Positions 1 to 9,113 of a DNA stretch of 55,008 bases are shown piece by piece. Below the pieces are notes generated by a model. That model did no database searches, was not told the origin of the DNA, and saw only the letters and a program-made list of their open reading frames with translations. Where the stretch lies: NCBI GenBank assembly GCA_020426505.1, contig JAGQPX010000124.1, forward strand, positions 1-55,008. The letters run 5' to 3'. Each line of letters starts with the position of its first letter. Position 1 is the first letter of the stretch. Source of the stretch: Planctomycetaceae bacterium (lineage in GTDB: Bacteria > Planctomycetota > Planctomycetia > Planctomycetales > Planctomycetaceae). A program made the position numbers and the translations under genes.

Positions 1-2
1 AT

Positions 3-314
3 GTCGTCTCACCTATTGGATGGACGTTGCCAGACTATCAAACAGCGTTCGTCGAAAGATTGCTTCTTCGACAACCGGCTGTGTTACCAAGCGGACGACG
101 AGAAGTTCTTGTGTGCCCGGAGTGTGCCGACTTGGGTTGTGGTTGCGTATCTGCCGACGTGTCGTCCGATGGGGATTACTTCGTGTGGGACGAAATTGGA
201 TACGAGAACGATTACGACCCGGAGATGCTATTGGTCTTCCCAATGGGACGTTTCGTGATTCCAAAGGCTGAGTTGGTTCATCAACTTCGTGGGCATGTTT
301 CTGAACTACAATGA
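3..314 (+). CDS. Truncated small protein with CPEC and CGC cysteine motifs (5' end outside window)
   Basis: The frame is open from base 3 and stops at 314, so the true start is probably left of the window; an in-frame TTG at 27 is possible but has no ribosome site. About 103 residues are visible. A CPEC motif followed six residues later by CGC suggests a small metal-binding knuckle, and the next stretch is rich in Asp, Tyr and Trp. It resembles small uncharacterised bacterial proteins carrying a CPECxDLGCG-like signature, but I recognise no function. It points away from the leftward gene at 433-870. I am fairly sure it is coding because the composition is protein-like and the other frames here are not. 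Confidence 0.6.
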   Translation, partial: VVSPIGWTLPDYQTAFVERLLLRQPAVLPSGRREVLVCPECADLGCGCVSADVSSDGDYFVWDEIGYENDYDPEMLLVFPMGRFVIPKAELVHQLRGHVSELQ

Positions 315-432
315 GGTTGGATAACCTTCACAGAACCAGAACGACCGCAGAGGCTTCACGATCTGCTGAGGATATCGCCAGAGCTTGCCGGTGCGAGTTC
401 TGAACCTGCGGCTGTTTAGGACTTTGGACGCA

Positions 433-870
433 TCACGCGTCATCGCCGCTCTCACCTGCATCCTCTTTCACGATCTTGATGTCCTTCGGCGACTTGAGCA
501 CGATCTGTGGTTTACCGCGGCGGAGTTCGATGCCGCCGGTGACTTCGATCTTCTTGCCGCGATAGTGTTTGCACGGGTCGTCGATGTCCTGATCGGCGAA
601 CTCCTTGAGTACCTTCTCGTAGAACACGACGGTGAAGTTGTCTTCGTGCATGTAGTCCTTGTGTGAGTTGAGAAAGCCGATGTCCCGGTCCCGCAGCAGT
701 CGGCTGGCGTTGACCGTCATGGTGACGACGACATGTTCCCCCGCATGGGCAGCCGCGTTCTCTGCATCGATGCGTTTCAGGTCCTCTGCATCATCCGCCT
801 GAACATTTGCGGCCAGCAGAGTGACCGCGAGCATTGTGATGATGAAGAATTGGGGGACACGCGCTGCCAT
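433..870 (-). CDS. Secreted OB-fold-like hypothetical protein
   Basis: A 145-residue protein with a clear Sec signal peptide (residues 1-25, hydrophobic FFIITMLAVTLLAA core, cleavage near VQA-DD). The mature part has an alternating beta pattern: a VVVTMTV strand, a FTVVFYEK strand, then KKIEVTGGIELRRGKPQIVL, which is the usual closing segment of small OB folds seen in periplasmic tRNA_anti-like domains. It ends in an acidic tail (ESGDDA). The start at 870 is chosen because GGAG lies 7 bases upstream and the signal peptide begins there; the longer frame to 933 adds a non-signal leader. Likely periplasmic; the ligand is unknown. It is divergent from the metal transporter at 1060. Confidence 0.75.
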   Translation of the reverse strand: MAARVPQFFIITMLAVTLLAANVQADDAEDLKRIDAENAAAHAGEHVVVTMTVNASRLLRDRDIGFLNSHKDYMHEDNFTVVFYEKVLKEFADQDIDDPCKHYRGKKIEVTGGIELRRGKPQIVLKSPKDIKIVKEDAGESGDDA

Positions 871-1059
871 CGTGGATCTCCAATCAGGGGTGAGGAACCG
901 TGCATTGAGGGTTTGGTCCGAGGACGACCTCATGATGATCCTGAGCTGTGGTTGCCGTCAAGCAGGTGTGTGAAGGTTGCGTGAATCTTACGACTCGTCA
1001 ACATGATCTCACTCGAAACGATGCTGGCCCGCTCGCTATTTCATTCGGATTTAACCTTC

Positions 1060-2331
1060 ATGTCCGACGTTGAACAAACTTCCCGACGTCTGCCGGTCGC
1101 ATGGTGGCGCATGATTGGACCGGGGATTCTGGTCGCCGCGACGGGAGTTGGAACCGGCGACCTGGCGACCGGTGCGCTGGTCGGGAGCACACTTGGTGTC
1201 GCAGTGCTTTGGGCGGTCGTGCTGGGGGCAGGGCTGAAGTTCGTGTTGAATGAAGGGCTGGCCCGCTGGCAATTGGCAACCGGCAGCACCGTATTGGAAG
1301 GGATCGTGCGGAATTACGGCCGCGTGGCTCAGGGGGTGTTTCTGGTCTACCTGTTGATGTGGACGTACTTCACGGCCGTTGCCCTGATGAGTGCATGCGG
1401 CATCGCGATGCACGCGATGTTGCCACTGGGGGAGGCCGCTCAAGACAAAGTCATCTATGGCCTCGCTCACAGTCTTCTCGCTGTCGTGCTTGTCGAAGCG
1501 GGGGGATACAAGCTCTTCGAGCGTGTGATGAGCGTTTGCGTCGGACTGATGTTCGTAACGGTCGTGGTGACAGCTGTCGCCGTGGCGCCGGAATGGGGAG
1601 ACGTCCTGAGTGGTCTGACGGTGCCGCGCATTCCCGACCTGGAAAACGGGGGACTGCGGTGGACGGTTGCTCTCATCGGTGGAGTCGGCGGGACGCTGAC
1701 GGTGTTGTGTTACGGCTACTGGATCCGGGAGGAAGGTCGCACCTCCCCGGAGGATTTGCGTGCCTGTCGCGTTGATCTGGCAGCCGGGTACTCGATGACT
1801 GCCTTGTTCGGGATTGCAATGGTGATCATCGGCAGCCGCATCTCGGTGGAGGGCAAATCGGCCGAGTTGCTCGTGCGATTGTCGACCGTGCTGGCCGAGG
1901 AACTCGGTACGGGATTACGGTGGTTATTCCTGATTGGCGCATGGGGGGCCATCTTCAGCAGTCTGCTCGGCGTGTGGCAGAGTGTGCCGTATCTCTTCGC
2001 TGACTTCCTGAGGTTGAGCAATCGCTCATCGGATACCGCTGAGCGGATCGACACGAAGAGCCTTCCGTATCGAGCGTACCTTTATGGCATGGCAACGTTG
2101 CCTGCGTTGGGCCTGTTCCGTTCGTTCGCGACGGTGCAAAAGGCATATGCCGTTTTCGGCGCGTTGTTTATTCCCCTGCTGGCTGTCGCGCTGCTGCTGC
2201 TCAACGGCTCCACTGCCCGTGTGGGCGAGGCACATCGCAACCGATGGCTGAGCACGGTGGGCCTGCTGCTCGCGATTGGACTCTTCATCGTTTATGGCTA
2301 CTTCGAAATTCTTCAAAGTTTGAGCGGGTGA
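1060..2331 (+). CDS. NRAMP-family (SLC11) divalent metal transporter, divergent
   Basis: About 423 residues and roughly eleven hydrophobic segments, in the range of bacterial MntH/NRAMP proteins. The first membrane segment (RMIGPGILVAATGVGTGD) has the NRAMP layout, but the metal-binding DPGN motif of transmembrane helix 1 is replaced by GTGD. The helix-6 region reads YGYWIREEGR where classical members have MPHN. Ion choice may therefore differ from Mn/Fe; this is inference. ATG 1060 gives a family-like N-terminus; an upstream in-frame ATG at 1003 would add 19 residues. Neither has a strong ribosome site. No yybP-type riboswitch is apparent in the 189 bases before it. Confidence 0.85.
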   Translation: MSDVEQTSRRLPVAWWRMIGPGILVAATGVGTGDLATGALVGSTLGVAVLWAVVLGAGLKFVLNEGLARWQLATGSTVLEGIVRNYGRVAQGVFLVYLLMWTYFTAVALMSACGIAMHAMLPLGEAAQDKVIYGLAHSLLAVVLVEAGGYKLFERVMSVCVGLMFVTVVVTAVAVAPEWGDVLSGLTVPRIPDLENGGLRWTVALIGGVGGTLTVLCYGYWIREEGRTSPEDLRACRVDLAAGYSMTALFGIAMVIIGSRISVEGKSAELLVRLSTVLAEELGTGLRWLFLIGAWGAIFSSLLGVWQSVPYLFADFLRLSNRSSDTAERIDTKSLPYRAYLYGMATLPALGLFRSFATVQKAYAVFGALFIPLLAVALLLLNGSTARVGEAHRNRWLSTVGLLLAIGLFIVYGYFEILQSLSG

Positions 2332-2485
2332 GGCTTTGTCCCACACTGAGAAGCGTCAGAACCGCATGAAGTGGGGTTCGCTTTCGGTTGTCACGACGGT
2401 GACGTAGAATCAAGTTCTGGCGTTCACGGGCCGATTGTTCGGTCCGTCTTTTGTTGGTGGGATAGGCCGAGGAATTGAACAGAGC

Positions 2486-3535
2486 ATGTCAGAGCAACCA
2501 GTTAGAGTGGGAATCGTCGGTGCGGGAGCGAATACGCGGGCTCGCCACATTCCCGGATTTCGTGCGATTGACGGAGTCACGATCACGGGCGTTTGCAATC
2601 GGACTCCCGAGTCGACCAAACGTGTTGCCCGTGAGTTCCAGATTCCTCAACAGTATGCAGACTGGAAAGAACTGATTGCGGCGGACGATGTCGACGCGGT
2701 GATGATCGGCACATGGCCCAACATGCATTGCGAGATCACATGTGCAGCACTGGAGGCCGGGAAACATGTCCTCACCGAAGCTCGGATGGCCCGTAATCTC
2801 GACGAGGCAAAGCAGATGCTCGCGGCGTCCGAGGCTCATGCGGATCGCGTCGCACAGATCGTGCCCAGCCCCTACGGACTGACGTGCGGTCCGTTTGTGG
2901 AGCAACTTATTGGAGACATGTTCATTGGCGAGTTACGTGAATTGGTCGTGCTCGGAGCTGACGATGTCTTCTGGGATTACTCAATTCCTCTCCACTGGCG
3001 ACAAGACAGGGAGATCAGTGGATTGAATGTGCTGGCGATGGGCATCCTGCATGAAACTGCGTTGCGATGGGCGCCGCCTCCGACACGTGTCTTTGCACAG
3101 TCGAAAACATTCGAGCCTCAACGCCCCAACTTGCAGACAAGCGAGTATTCCGACGTCACAGTTCCGGACAGCGTCCAGATCGTCACCGAGCTGAAAGGGG
3201 GCGGACGCGGGATGTATCACATGAGCGGTGTCGCCCTGTTTGGTCCCGGCAAGCAAATTCACCTTTACGGCAGCCGCGGGACGATCAAGGTCGAGTTCGA
3301 GCCGGAAGAACGAGTCTTCGTTGGACATAACGCCGACGCAACTTTGAAACCGGTTGAGATCCCCGAGGAACAGTGCGGTCGATGGCGCGTCGAGGAGGAG
3401 TTCATCGGCGCAATTCGCGGTCAGGAATCGGTCTCTTTGACGAGCTTTGCGGACGGAGTGCAGTACATGCAGTTTGTCGAAGGAGTGGCCCGGAGTTCGG
3501 AGCAGGGGGCACCCGTCAGCCTGCCCATTGCCTGA
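2486..3535 (+). CDS. Gfo/Idh/MocA family NAD(P)-dependent oxidoreductase
   Basis: 349 residues, typical for the family. The N-terminus is a Rossmann fold: VRVGIVGAGANTRARHIPG carries GxGxxxxxxH, followed by an acidic-to-neutral dinucleotide strand (ITGVCNRTPE). The strongly conserved E-K-P region of the family appears as GKHVLTEARMARN, so the usual Lys-Pro after Glu is replaced by Ala-Arg. That deviation removes the canonical catalytic Lys and makes the substrate uncertain. The C-terminal half has the alpha/beta domain (IHLYGSRGTIKVEF). Start 2486 is preceded by GAGGA 12 bases upstream. It is cytoplasmic, with no signal peptide. It probably oxidises a sugar or cyclitol, and planctomycetes carry many paralogues. 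Confidence 0.85.
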   Translation: MSEQPVRVGIVGAGANTRARHIPGFRAIDGVTITGVCNRTPESTKRVAREFQIPQQYADWKELIAADDVDAVMIGTWPNMHCEITCAALEAGKHVLTEARMARNLDEAKQMLAASEAHADRVAQIVPSPYGLTCGPFVEQLIGDMFIGELRELVVLGADDVFWDYSIPLHWRQDREISGLNVLAMGILHETALRWAPPPTRVFAQSKTFEPQRPNLQTSEYSDVTVPDSVQIVTELKGGGRGMYHMSGVALFGPGKQIHLYGSRGTIKVEFEPEERVFVGHNADATLKPVEIPEEQCGRWRVEEEFIGAIRGQESVSLTSFADGVQYMQFVEGVARSSEQGAPVSLPIA

Positions 3536-3604
3536 TCATGCCAGAGGGAGCGGCTTGGTGTGAAAGCACCATTCGATCGCATCACATGAACATCGGGCTT
3601 CCGC

Positions 3605-5452
3605 TCATTGGAGTGACAGTCGCTGTGTGAGATCGTTCTGCAGCACATCGATTCGTTCTTCCAGACGGCGTTTGATGTCCTCAACTGAAGCGTCACCTGT
3701 CGGCTCGTAGGCGAAGTAGTAGAACTTGATCTTCGGTTCTGTTCCGGATGGACGGACGCCGATCGAGTTGCCTTCCAATGCAAGGTCGAAGAACAACAGG
3801 TTGTCTCTCGGTCCGTCGAGTGTTTCTGCCGAGCCATTCGAGTCATAACGTTTGTTGTGCAGATAGTCGCGTCGACAATTTACATCGATGCCTCCAATCT
3901 TGTCCGGGGGACTCTCGCGAAGAGTGTCCATGACACAATCGATTCTGGCCATGCCTTCGATTCCCGGCATACTCATCGCGATTGTGCGTTCGACGTGACA
4001 ACCGTAGCGAGCGAAGAGGTCGTCCAGGTGTTGGTGCAGCGTGCGACCGGCAGCCTTCTGTTCAGCAGCAAGCTCGGCCATCAGCATGGCCGCGACGGCA
4101 CCATCCTTGTCTCGGATATGAGTGCCGGCGAGGTATCCGTGGGCCTCCTCCGCTGCGAAGATGAATCCCTCCGGCCCCTCGGTGTCGATCACGTCCGCAA
4201 TCCATTTGAAACCGGTCAGCACATCGCCGCAGGTGCGGACATCAAAAGCCTTCGCAATACGTCGCAGCATGTCGGTGGTGACAAGCGTCATGACAATGTA
4301 GTCAGACGGTGACAGCGATCCGCACTGTGCTCGTCGGCGAAGTACGAACTCCTCGAGCAGCACGGCGATCTGATTCCCTGTCAGCGTTTTGAACTCCCCG
4401 CGAGGCGTGAGTCGGGCAGCAACTCCCAGGCGGTCAGCATCTGGATCGCTGGCGAGGATCACATCAATCTCCGATCGCATCGACTCGACGATCGGAGCCT
4501 CGAACACCGCCGGGGATTCCGGATTGGCAATGTGGTCCGGGACGTTTGGGAAGTCGCCGTCCTGTGTCGCGTGCGGTGCGTAGACCTCGACCTTTGTGAA
4601 TCCGTCCCGCTCTAGTGCCGGCAGGACATTGGTCATTCCGACGCCGTGAAGCGGGGAAAACAGGATTCCCAATTCGCGTGGGCCATCGAATCCGGTCTTG
4701 AGAACGGCGTCGACGTAGGCCTTGTCCATCTCTTTCTGACAAAGCCGGATCTGGCCGAGTGAGACCGCTTTGTCGAAGAGGACGCGGCGAATCTCCGTGA
4801 CAGCGATGCTGCAGTGCATGACGCCATCCGCCTCGTAAGGCAGGATTTGCCCACCATGCTCCCAGAAGACCTTGACGGCGTTGTCGCTGGGAGGGTTGTG
4901 ACTGGCCGAGATCATCACGCCACATTGACATTTCTGCTCACGCACGGTGAAAGCCAGTTCGGGCGTCGACCTTGGTCCGTCGAGGAACCAGACGTTCAGT
5001 CCGCCGGCTGCAAGAATCTCAGCCGTCAGTTCGGCAAACAGTCGTGAGTTACTCCGGGTGTCGTAAGCGACGGCACAACTCAGGTCAGCTCGCTCGCCAT
5101 GTTCTGCGTGGAGAAAATCGACGAGCCCCTGAATCGTCTCACCAACGGTTCGCTCGTTGATGACGTTCGTTCCGATCGGGTACATCCGCCCGCGTCGACC
5201 TGCCGTGCCGAAGGGAAGGAACGTGTGGAAGACCTCGTTCAGTGTCTTCCAGTCATCTCGATCGATGTGCTCCAGCAACTCGGATTGGAAGTCCTCGTAT
5301 TCCGGCTGTTGCAGCCAGCGACGAAGGTTCTGTCTCGTTGATTGATTAATCTCCCCAGCATCTGACGCGGCGTCAATTCGAGTCAGAGCAACTGCGATCC
5401 CGGAGTTCATCGACATGCAGAGTGTGTGGGTGAGGGAGTTTCGACGGTCCAT
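3605..5452 (-). CDS. Phosphoglucomutase/phosphomannomutase (alpha-D-phosphohexomutase)
   Basis: 615 residues, matching the long PGM2-like branch (about 560-620). All four hallmark loops are present: catalytic phosphoserine loop ISASHNPP (Ser 184), metal loop ASDPDADRLG, sugar-recognition loop AAEEAHGYL (Ala replaces the usual Ser of EESHG), and the C-terminal phosphate-binding loop RPSGTEPKIK. It interconverts hexose 1- and 6-phosphates in the cytoplasm. The first ATG at 5452 is used; ATGs at 5416 and 5410 would remove a poorly conserved leader and are equally possible. It converges on the oxidoreductase gene with 69 bases between stops and no clear terminator hairpin. Confidence 0.9.
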   Translation of the reverse strand: MDRRNSLTHTLCMSMNSGIAVALTRIDAASDAGEINQSTRQNLRRWLQQPEYEDFQSELLEHIDRDDWKTLNEVFHTFLPFGTAGRRGRMYPIGTNVINERTVGETIQGLVDFLHAEHGERADLSCAVAYDTRSNSRLFAELTAEILAAGGLNVWFLDGPRSTPELAFTVREQKCQCGVMISASHNPPSDNAVKVFWEHGGQILPYEADGVMHCSIAVTEIRRVLFDKAVSLGQIRLCQKEMDKAYVDAVLKTGFDGPRELGILFSPLHGVGMTNVLPALERDGFTKVEVYAPHATQDGDFPNVPDHIANPESPAVFEAPIVESMRSEIDVILASDPDADRLGVAARLTPRGEFKTLTGNQIAVLLEEFVLRRRAQCGSLSPSDYIVMTLVTTDMLRRIAKAFDVRTCGDVLTGFKWIADVIDTEGPEGFIFAAEEAHGYLAGTHIRDKDGAVAAMLMAELAAEQKAAGRTLHQHLDDLFARYGCHVERTIAMSMPGIEGMARIDCVMDTLRESPPDKIGGIDVNCRRDYLHNKRYDSNGSAETLDGPRDNLLFFDLALEGNSIGVRPSGTEPKIKFYYFAYEPTGDASVEDIKRRLEERIDVLQNDLTQRLSLQ

Positions 5453-5614
5453 CGACGAGACATTCTCGCCCCACCAGTGTACCGATCCCCCATCCGGCGA
5501 TCATCCCATCACACAACGCGGAGCGTTCGATGGATGCGTGAACGAATCCAGCAAGACACTGGCAGGTGATTAGCGTACGAGGAATGTCCGTCAATGATGT
5601 TAACGGACTTTCGA

Positions 5615-6535
5615 TCAAAGCTGGTTCGGGACCAGAAAATTGTTTTCGGGAACCAGAAAGCCGGCCTGGTTTCCGTCTCCAGGCGTTGATTGCTCGTTGA
5701 AATCCCCCTCTTCAATCGAATCGTCCGATCGCGGAGGGACAGGCAGCGTCTCCTGAGGCCTCTGCGGGACCGGTTGCAGGTCGTCGCCTGATTCGAGTCC
5801 TCCCGGAATCGGGAGTTGTGTGGGGTCCATCTGCCAGCCTTGGTCACTCCCAGCGAATGTCTGACAGTCTCCGCTGAGACATGTCCCGCCTTCGCCAAAG
5901 CCGTTGTCGATGACTTCGCCCTGGATGATTCCGGATCCGCAGCTGCCGCATCCGGACATCCCATCAAAGCACATGCCGTCACCGCAGAGTTCTCCCTGGT
6001 AGGACTCCACCGGGATGAGATAGGCGATGTAGGGGCCGGGGTTTGTTCCACCCATCATCATACCGCCGCAACCGCACGGATCACAACTCATACATGGATC
6101 ACAGCAGTCAGTGTCGTATGAACAGCAGCTATCGCAACCGTCGCAGGCTCCACCGAGGTCACACATGCCTGAACCGTCACATCCGACATCAATGTAGGAA
6201 TCACAGCCGATGTCGCCATGGCCCACTCCACCGCGCCCCCTGCGTCCGGCACGGTGACCGGGATATCGGTGTTGCCGGTTGGCCCGTCGAGCCTGCAGGT
6301 TCGCTCGCACATCGTGAACAAGGTTGCGTGCGTGTCCACCGGCGCCAGGTGCGTATGGCGAATAGCCGCCATCAACACAATCTGAGTAGGGAGAACCGTA
6401 CCCACCTCCAACGGCCGGATTCGCTCCGTAGGCATAGCCCGGGGGGGGAGGGCAGAAGAACCACCCGTGACACCCTGTCAGTCCGGTCACCAACAGAAGT
6501 CCAAGCAGTCGAGTCAAACGTCCAGACCCATCCAT
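5615..6535 (-). CDS. Cysteine-rich lipoprotein, function unknown
   Basis: 306 residues with a lipoprotein signal: basic start, LLGLLLVTG core and lipobox LTGC (Cys 22). GGAG sits 8 bases before the ATG. The mature protein has four parts: a Gly/Tyr-rich stretch, an Arg-rich stretch (residues ~75-105, e.g. HRAGRRGRGG), a segment with about 20 cysteines (residues ~108-235, including DCCDPCMSCDPCGCGG), and a Pro/acidic tail. The cysteines come as CxxC, CC and CxC pairs, so either dense disulfides or metal binding is possible. Planctomycetes are known for Cys-rich surface proteins, but I cannot name this family. Nothing adjacent explains its job. Confidence 0.75.
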   Translation of the reverse strand: MDGSGRLTRLLGLLLVTGLTGCHGWFFCPPPPGYAYGANPAVGGGYGSPYSDCVDGGYSPYAPGAGGHARNLVHDVRANLQARRANRQHRYPGHRAGRRGRGGVGHGDIGCDSYIDVGCDGSGMCDLGGACDGCDSCCSYDTDCCDPCMSCDPCGCGGMMMGGTNPGPYIAYLIPVESYQGELCGDGMCFDGMSGCGSCGSGIIQGEVIDNGFGEGGTCLSGDCQTFAGSDQGWQMDPTQLPIPGGLESGDDLQPVPQRPQETLPVPPRSDDSIEEGDFNEQSTPGDGNQAGFLVPENNFLVPNQL

Positions 6536-7241
6536 GGGAACGTCTCCACATCCGAAAAATCAGGCGGCGGTGGTTGACCGCCGACCCCTTGGTTGAGGCG
6601 CAGTCGTTGCGCTCATCACTGGATATCGACGAATTCTACGTCAGACTTTACGGATTCGACCGGTTCTGACGACGTCGCAAATCAGAAAAATACGGCAAAA
6701 TGACGGGGCAGGATGCAGGAAGCGAGCCGAGTCAATCATTCGAGAGCGCCGTGGTCACTCCAAAACATGACAGTCGTCCGATCCGCCATTTCCCGCCAAT
6801 TCGACCGCAAGTCCTCAGCCCAATAGTTCTTGCATCAGACCTTGTCGCACGTAGAATTGAGCAGGATCGCCGTGAAGACTTCTGTTTCCAACGGATTTCG
6901 ATCGCTCCGTATTCACGTGCTCTTGCCAGTTTTTGGGATTACTCCTGTCAGGCGGGCGAGGGAGCATTTGTTACTGCGGAGAAGTTTGTGGGACGATGCA
7001 GACTAGGAGTGTTCACATCGATACCGTCGCCAGTGCATGACGTTTGGAACTTGGCGTTTTGGCGAAGCGTCCATCACAAACGACTTTCAACCAATCTTGA
7101 CGTCCAAGAGACTCACGGATCGGGACTCGCGGTCATACAGGCCTTGACCGTCTCCCAATTTAAGGGGAGATGGGGGCATCAATTCAACCAGATGTCTGAG
7201 TCGTCGACTCAGCGAATGATACCGACCGGGAACGAACCACT
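6536..7241. other. 706-base intergenic region, divergent promoters expected
   Basis: No convincing gene is seen. The region separates a leftward lipoprotein gene from the rightward HTH-repeat gene, so it should hold both promoters. A long frame crosses it on the plus strand but runs out of phase into the well-supported gene at 7242 and has poor protein character. I found no strong -35/-10 pair or terminator. The one clear element is the dyad at 7197-7211. Confidence 0.4.
7197..7211. promoter_or_regulatory. Perfect 7-bp inverted repeat upstream of the HTH gene (candidate operator)
   Basis: TGAGTCG-T-CGACTCA is a perfect dyad with a single central base, ending 30 bases before the start codon at 7242. 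The same half-sites, without the centre base, form GTGAGTCGACTCAC at 9110-9123, right on the stop codon of the same gene. A protein with an N-terminal HTH could bind its own control region; that is inference. Confidence 0.4.
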
Positions 7242-9113
7242 ATGGCCAAAAAGTATCTCACCCTTGAAGAAGCCGCGAAACGTCTGTCGATCGAAAAGGA
7301 CGTGCTGGTTCGTTTGCGCGAACAGGGCGAAGTGCGTGGATATGCTGACCGCGGCAACTGGAAATTCAAGGTCGAGGACATTGAAACACTGGTCCGGCAA
7401 CGACAGGCCGACTCGGACCCTGAGACGCCGATTTTCATGCAGGACGACAGCGATGACTCGACTGCCTCGCCGGAGAGTAAGTTGGGGCTCGGCGGTGAGT
7501 CGGGAAGAATCTCGTTGGGAGACAGCGGACTGTTGTCCGGAATGGATGATGTCGACTCCGACATCGGACTTGGGGCGACTTCCGATAGCGATGTCCGACT
7601 CGTCACGGATTCCGGATTGTTCTCCGATGTCGACAGCAATCTCGGTCTCGGCACACAGGACGATTCCGACAGCGACATCCGACTGAGCGTCGACGATTCC
7701 GACAGTGACGTTAAACTGGTCGAAAGTGATCCGGGACTCCTCGTCGACGACAGTGACAGTGATGTCAAAATGGTCGAGGATGACAGCGACAGCGACGTGA
7801 TGATGGTGCAGGGAGCGAGTGACAGCGATGTCAAAATCATCGGCACCTCGGATTCCGACAGCGACGTCATGCTCTCACCCGCAACCGAGCCCACGGACAG
7901 CGATGTCAAACTCGTCGGCGACGGCTCTGACAGCGATATCCGACTGGCTCCTGATCCCAACGAGGGGACAGAACGCGAACTGGACTTTGTGTCCTCTGAG
8001 GACGACAGCGATATCACTTTGGGGCTGGATGACGAGGAAGAGTCGTCGGACAGCGATATTCAACTCGTCGGCGGTGACGCGGGCAGCGATATTTCCCTGT
8101 CCGGTCCAATTGACCTGGGGAGCGACAGTGATGTTCGTCTCGTCGTCGAAGATGACATGGAAGGCAGCGACAGCGACGTGCAACTCGTCGATTCTTCCGG
8201 CATTGATGAGGCCGCATCAGATAGCGACATCGCGTTGGTTACATCGGACGACTCAGCGATCTCGCTCGACCTGGGAGGAGACAGCGACGACTCTGGCTCC
8301 GTCCTCTCGGATGAAAGCGGCATCGCGCTCTCCGGTGGAAGTTCGATGACGCTGGCCTCCGAAAGCGGAATCTCTCTCGAAGGCCCCACCGACAGTGGGA
8401 TCTCACTCGACCTCGATGTCGAAGAAGGCATCACGCTTGCTGCGGACAGCGGAATCGCCCTCGACTCGTCGTCTGCCGACAGCGGAATCTCGCTGTCCGC
8501 AGAAGACAGCGGTATTTCCCTCTCCTCAGAAGATAGCGGAATCGCCCTGTCGCCGATCGACGATGACACCGCCGGTACGATGCCGATGATGGATGTCGTT
8601 CCCAGCGATGACGACGAAATGGAGACAAGCTTCGACATCCCGCCGATGGCGGGTGATGACGACGCGGAATTCGAATTCGATGACGCGATCGAGGATGACA
8701 CGGGCGTGTTCGAACTCTCAGATGAGGATTCCGAAGAGCACACCGCCCTGTTGGACGCGGTCGATTCCGATTTCGATGACAGTAGTGAGTTCTCAGAGGA
8801 ACTCGAATTCGACGATGACTTCGATGATGAATCGGTGGAAGACCTGGACGTCTTCGAGGATGACGAAGGAGACTTCGAGGAAGGCTTTACGTCCGGAACG
8901 AGTCAAGGCGACTTTGTCGCACCGGTGTCACGTGCTGTTGCCGTTCAGACCGACTGGGGAACAGGACCATTCGTCGGGCTCCTGATCTCGACCGGACTCA
9001 TGGCGCTCGTCGGCGTCGTGATGTTCGATCTCGTCCGCTCGATGTGGATGTGGAACGAGCCGAATCCGTTGTCCAGCGCACTGTTGAGCGCTCTCGGAAG
9101 CCTCTACAAGTGA
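7242..9113 (+). CDS. HTH (excisionase/MerR-like) protein with Ser-Asp repeats and C-terminal membrane anchor
   Basis: 623 residues. Residues 1-56 form a winged helix-turn-helix of the excisionase type (LTLEEAAKRLSIEKDVLVRLREQGEV ends with a GNWKF wing). Residues ~75-345 carry about 17-20 units of the form DSDSDV-x-LV; residues ~345-450 change to DSGI(S/A)L units; then a strongly acidic stretch runs to ~560. A single membrane helix lies at ~577-598 (FVGLLISTGLMALVGVVMF), followed by a short tail. The predicted layout is a cytoplasmic DNA-binding head, a flexible or beta-rich acidic stalk and a tail anchor in the inner membrane. No signal peptide is present. Codon use in the repeats is varied (agc, tcc, tcg), so the repeat is kept at protein level. 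GGGA lies 10 bases before the ATG. Its regulatory targets are unknown. Confidence 0.8.
   Translation: MAKKYLTLEEAAKRLSIEKDVLVRLREQGEVRGYADRGNWKFKVEDIETLVRQRQADSDPETPIFMQDDSDDSTASPESKLGLGGESGRISLGDSGLLSGMDDVDSDIGLGATSDSDVRLVTDSGLFSDVDSNLGLGTQDDSDSDIRLSVDDSDSDVKLVESDPGLLVDDSDSDVKMVEDDSDSDVMMVQGASDSDVKIIGTSDSDSDVMLSPATEPTDSDVKLVGDGSDSDIRLAPDPNEGTERELDFVSSEDDSDITLGLDDEEESSDSDIQLVGGDAGSDISLSGPIDLGSDSDVRLVVEDDMEGSDSDVQLVDSSGIDEAASDSDIALVTSDDSAISLDLGGDSDDSGSVLSDESGIALSGGSSMTLASESGISLEGPTDSGISLDLDVEEGITLAADSGIALDSSSADSGISLSAEDSGISLSSEDSGIALSPIDDDTAGTMPMMDVVPSDDDEMETSFDIPPMAGDDDAEFEFDDAIEDDTGVFELSDEDSEEHTALLDAVDSDFDDSSEFSEELEFDDDFDDESVEDLDVFEDDEGDFEEGFTSGTSQGDFVAPVSRAVAVQTDWGTGPFVGLLISTGLMALVGVVMFDLVRSMWMWNEPNPLSSALLSALGSLYK

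Noticed and set aside
6700..7686. Rightward 328-residue frame crossing the gap and the start of the HTH gene
   Set aside because: It overlaps a well-supported gene by 445 bases in another frame, has no ribosome site and no recognisable motif.
7184..8017. Leftward 277-residue Ser/Leu-rich frame opposite the HTH-repeat gene
   Set aside because: It is the complement of the Ser-Asp repeat codons; the low-complexity SLS pattern follows from that. The rightward frame has an HTH domain and a membrane helix.
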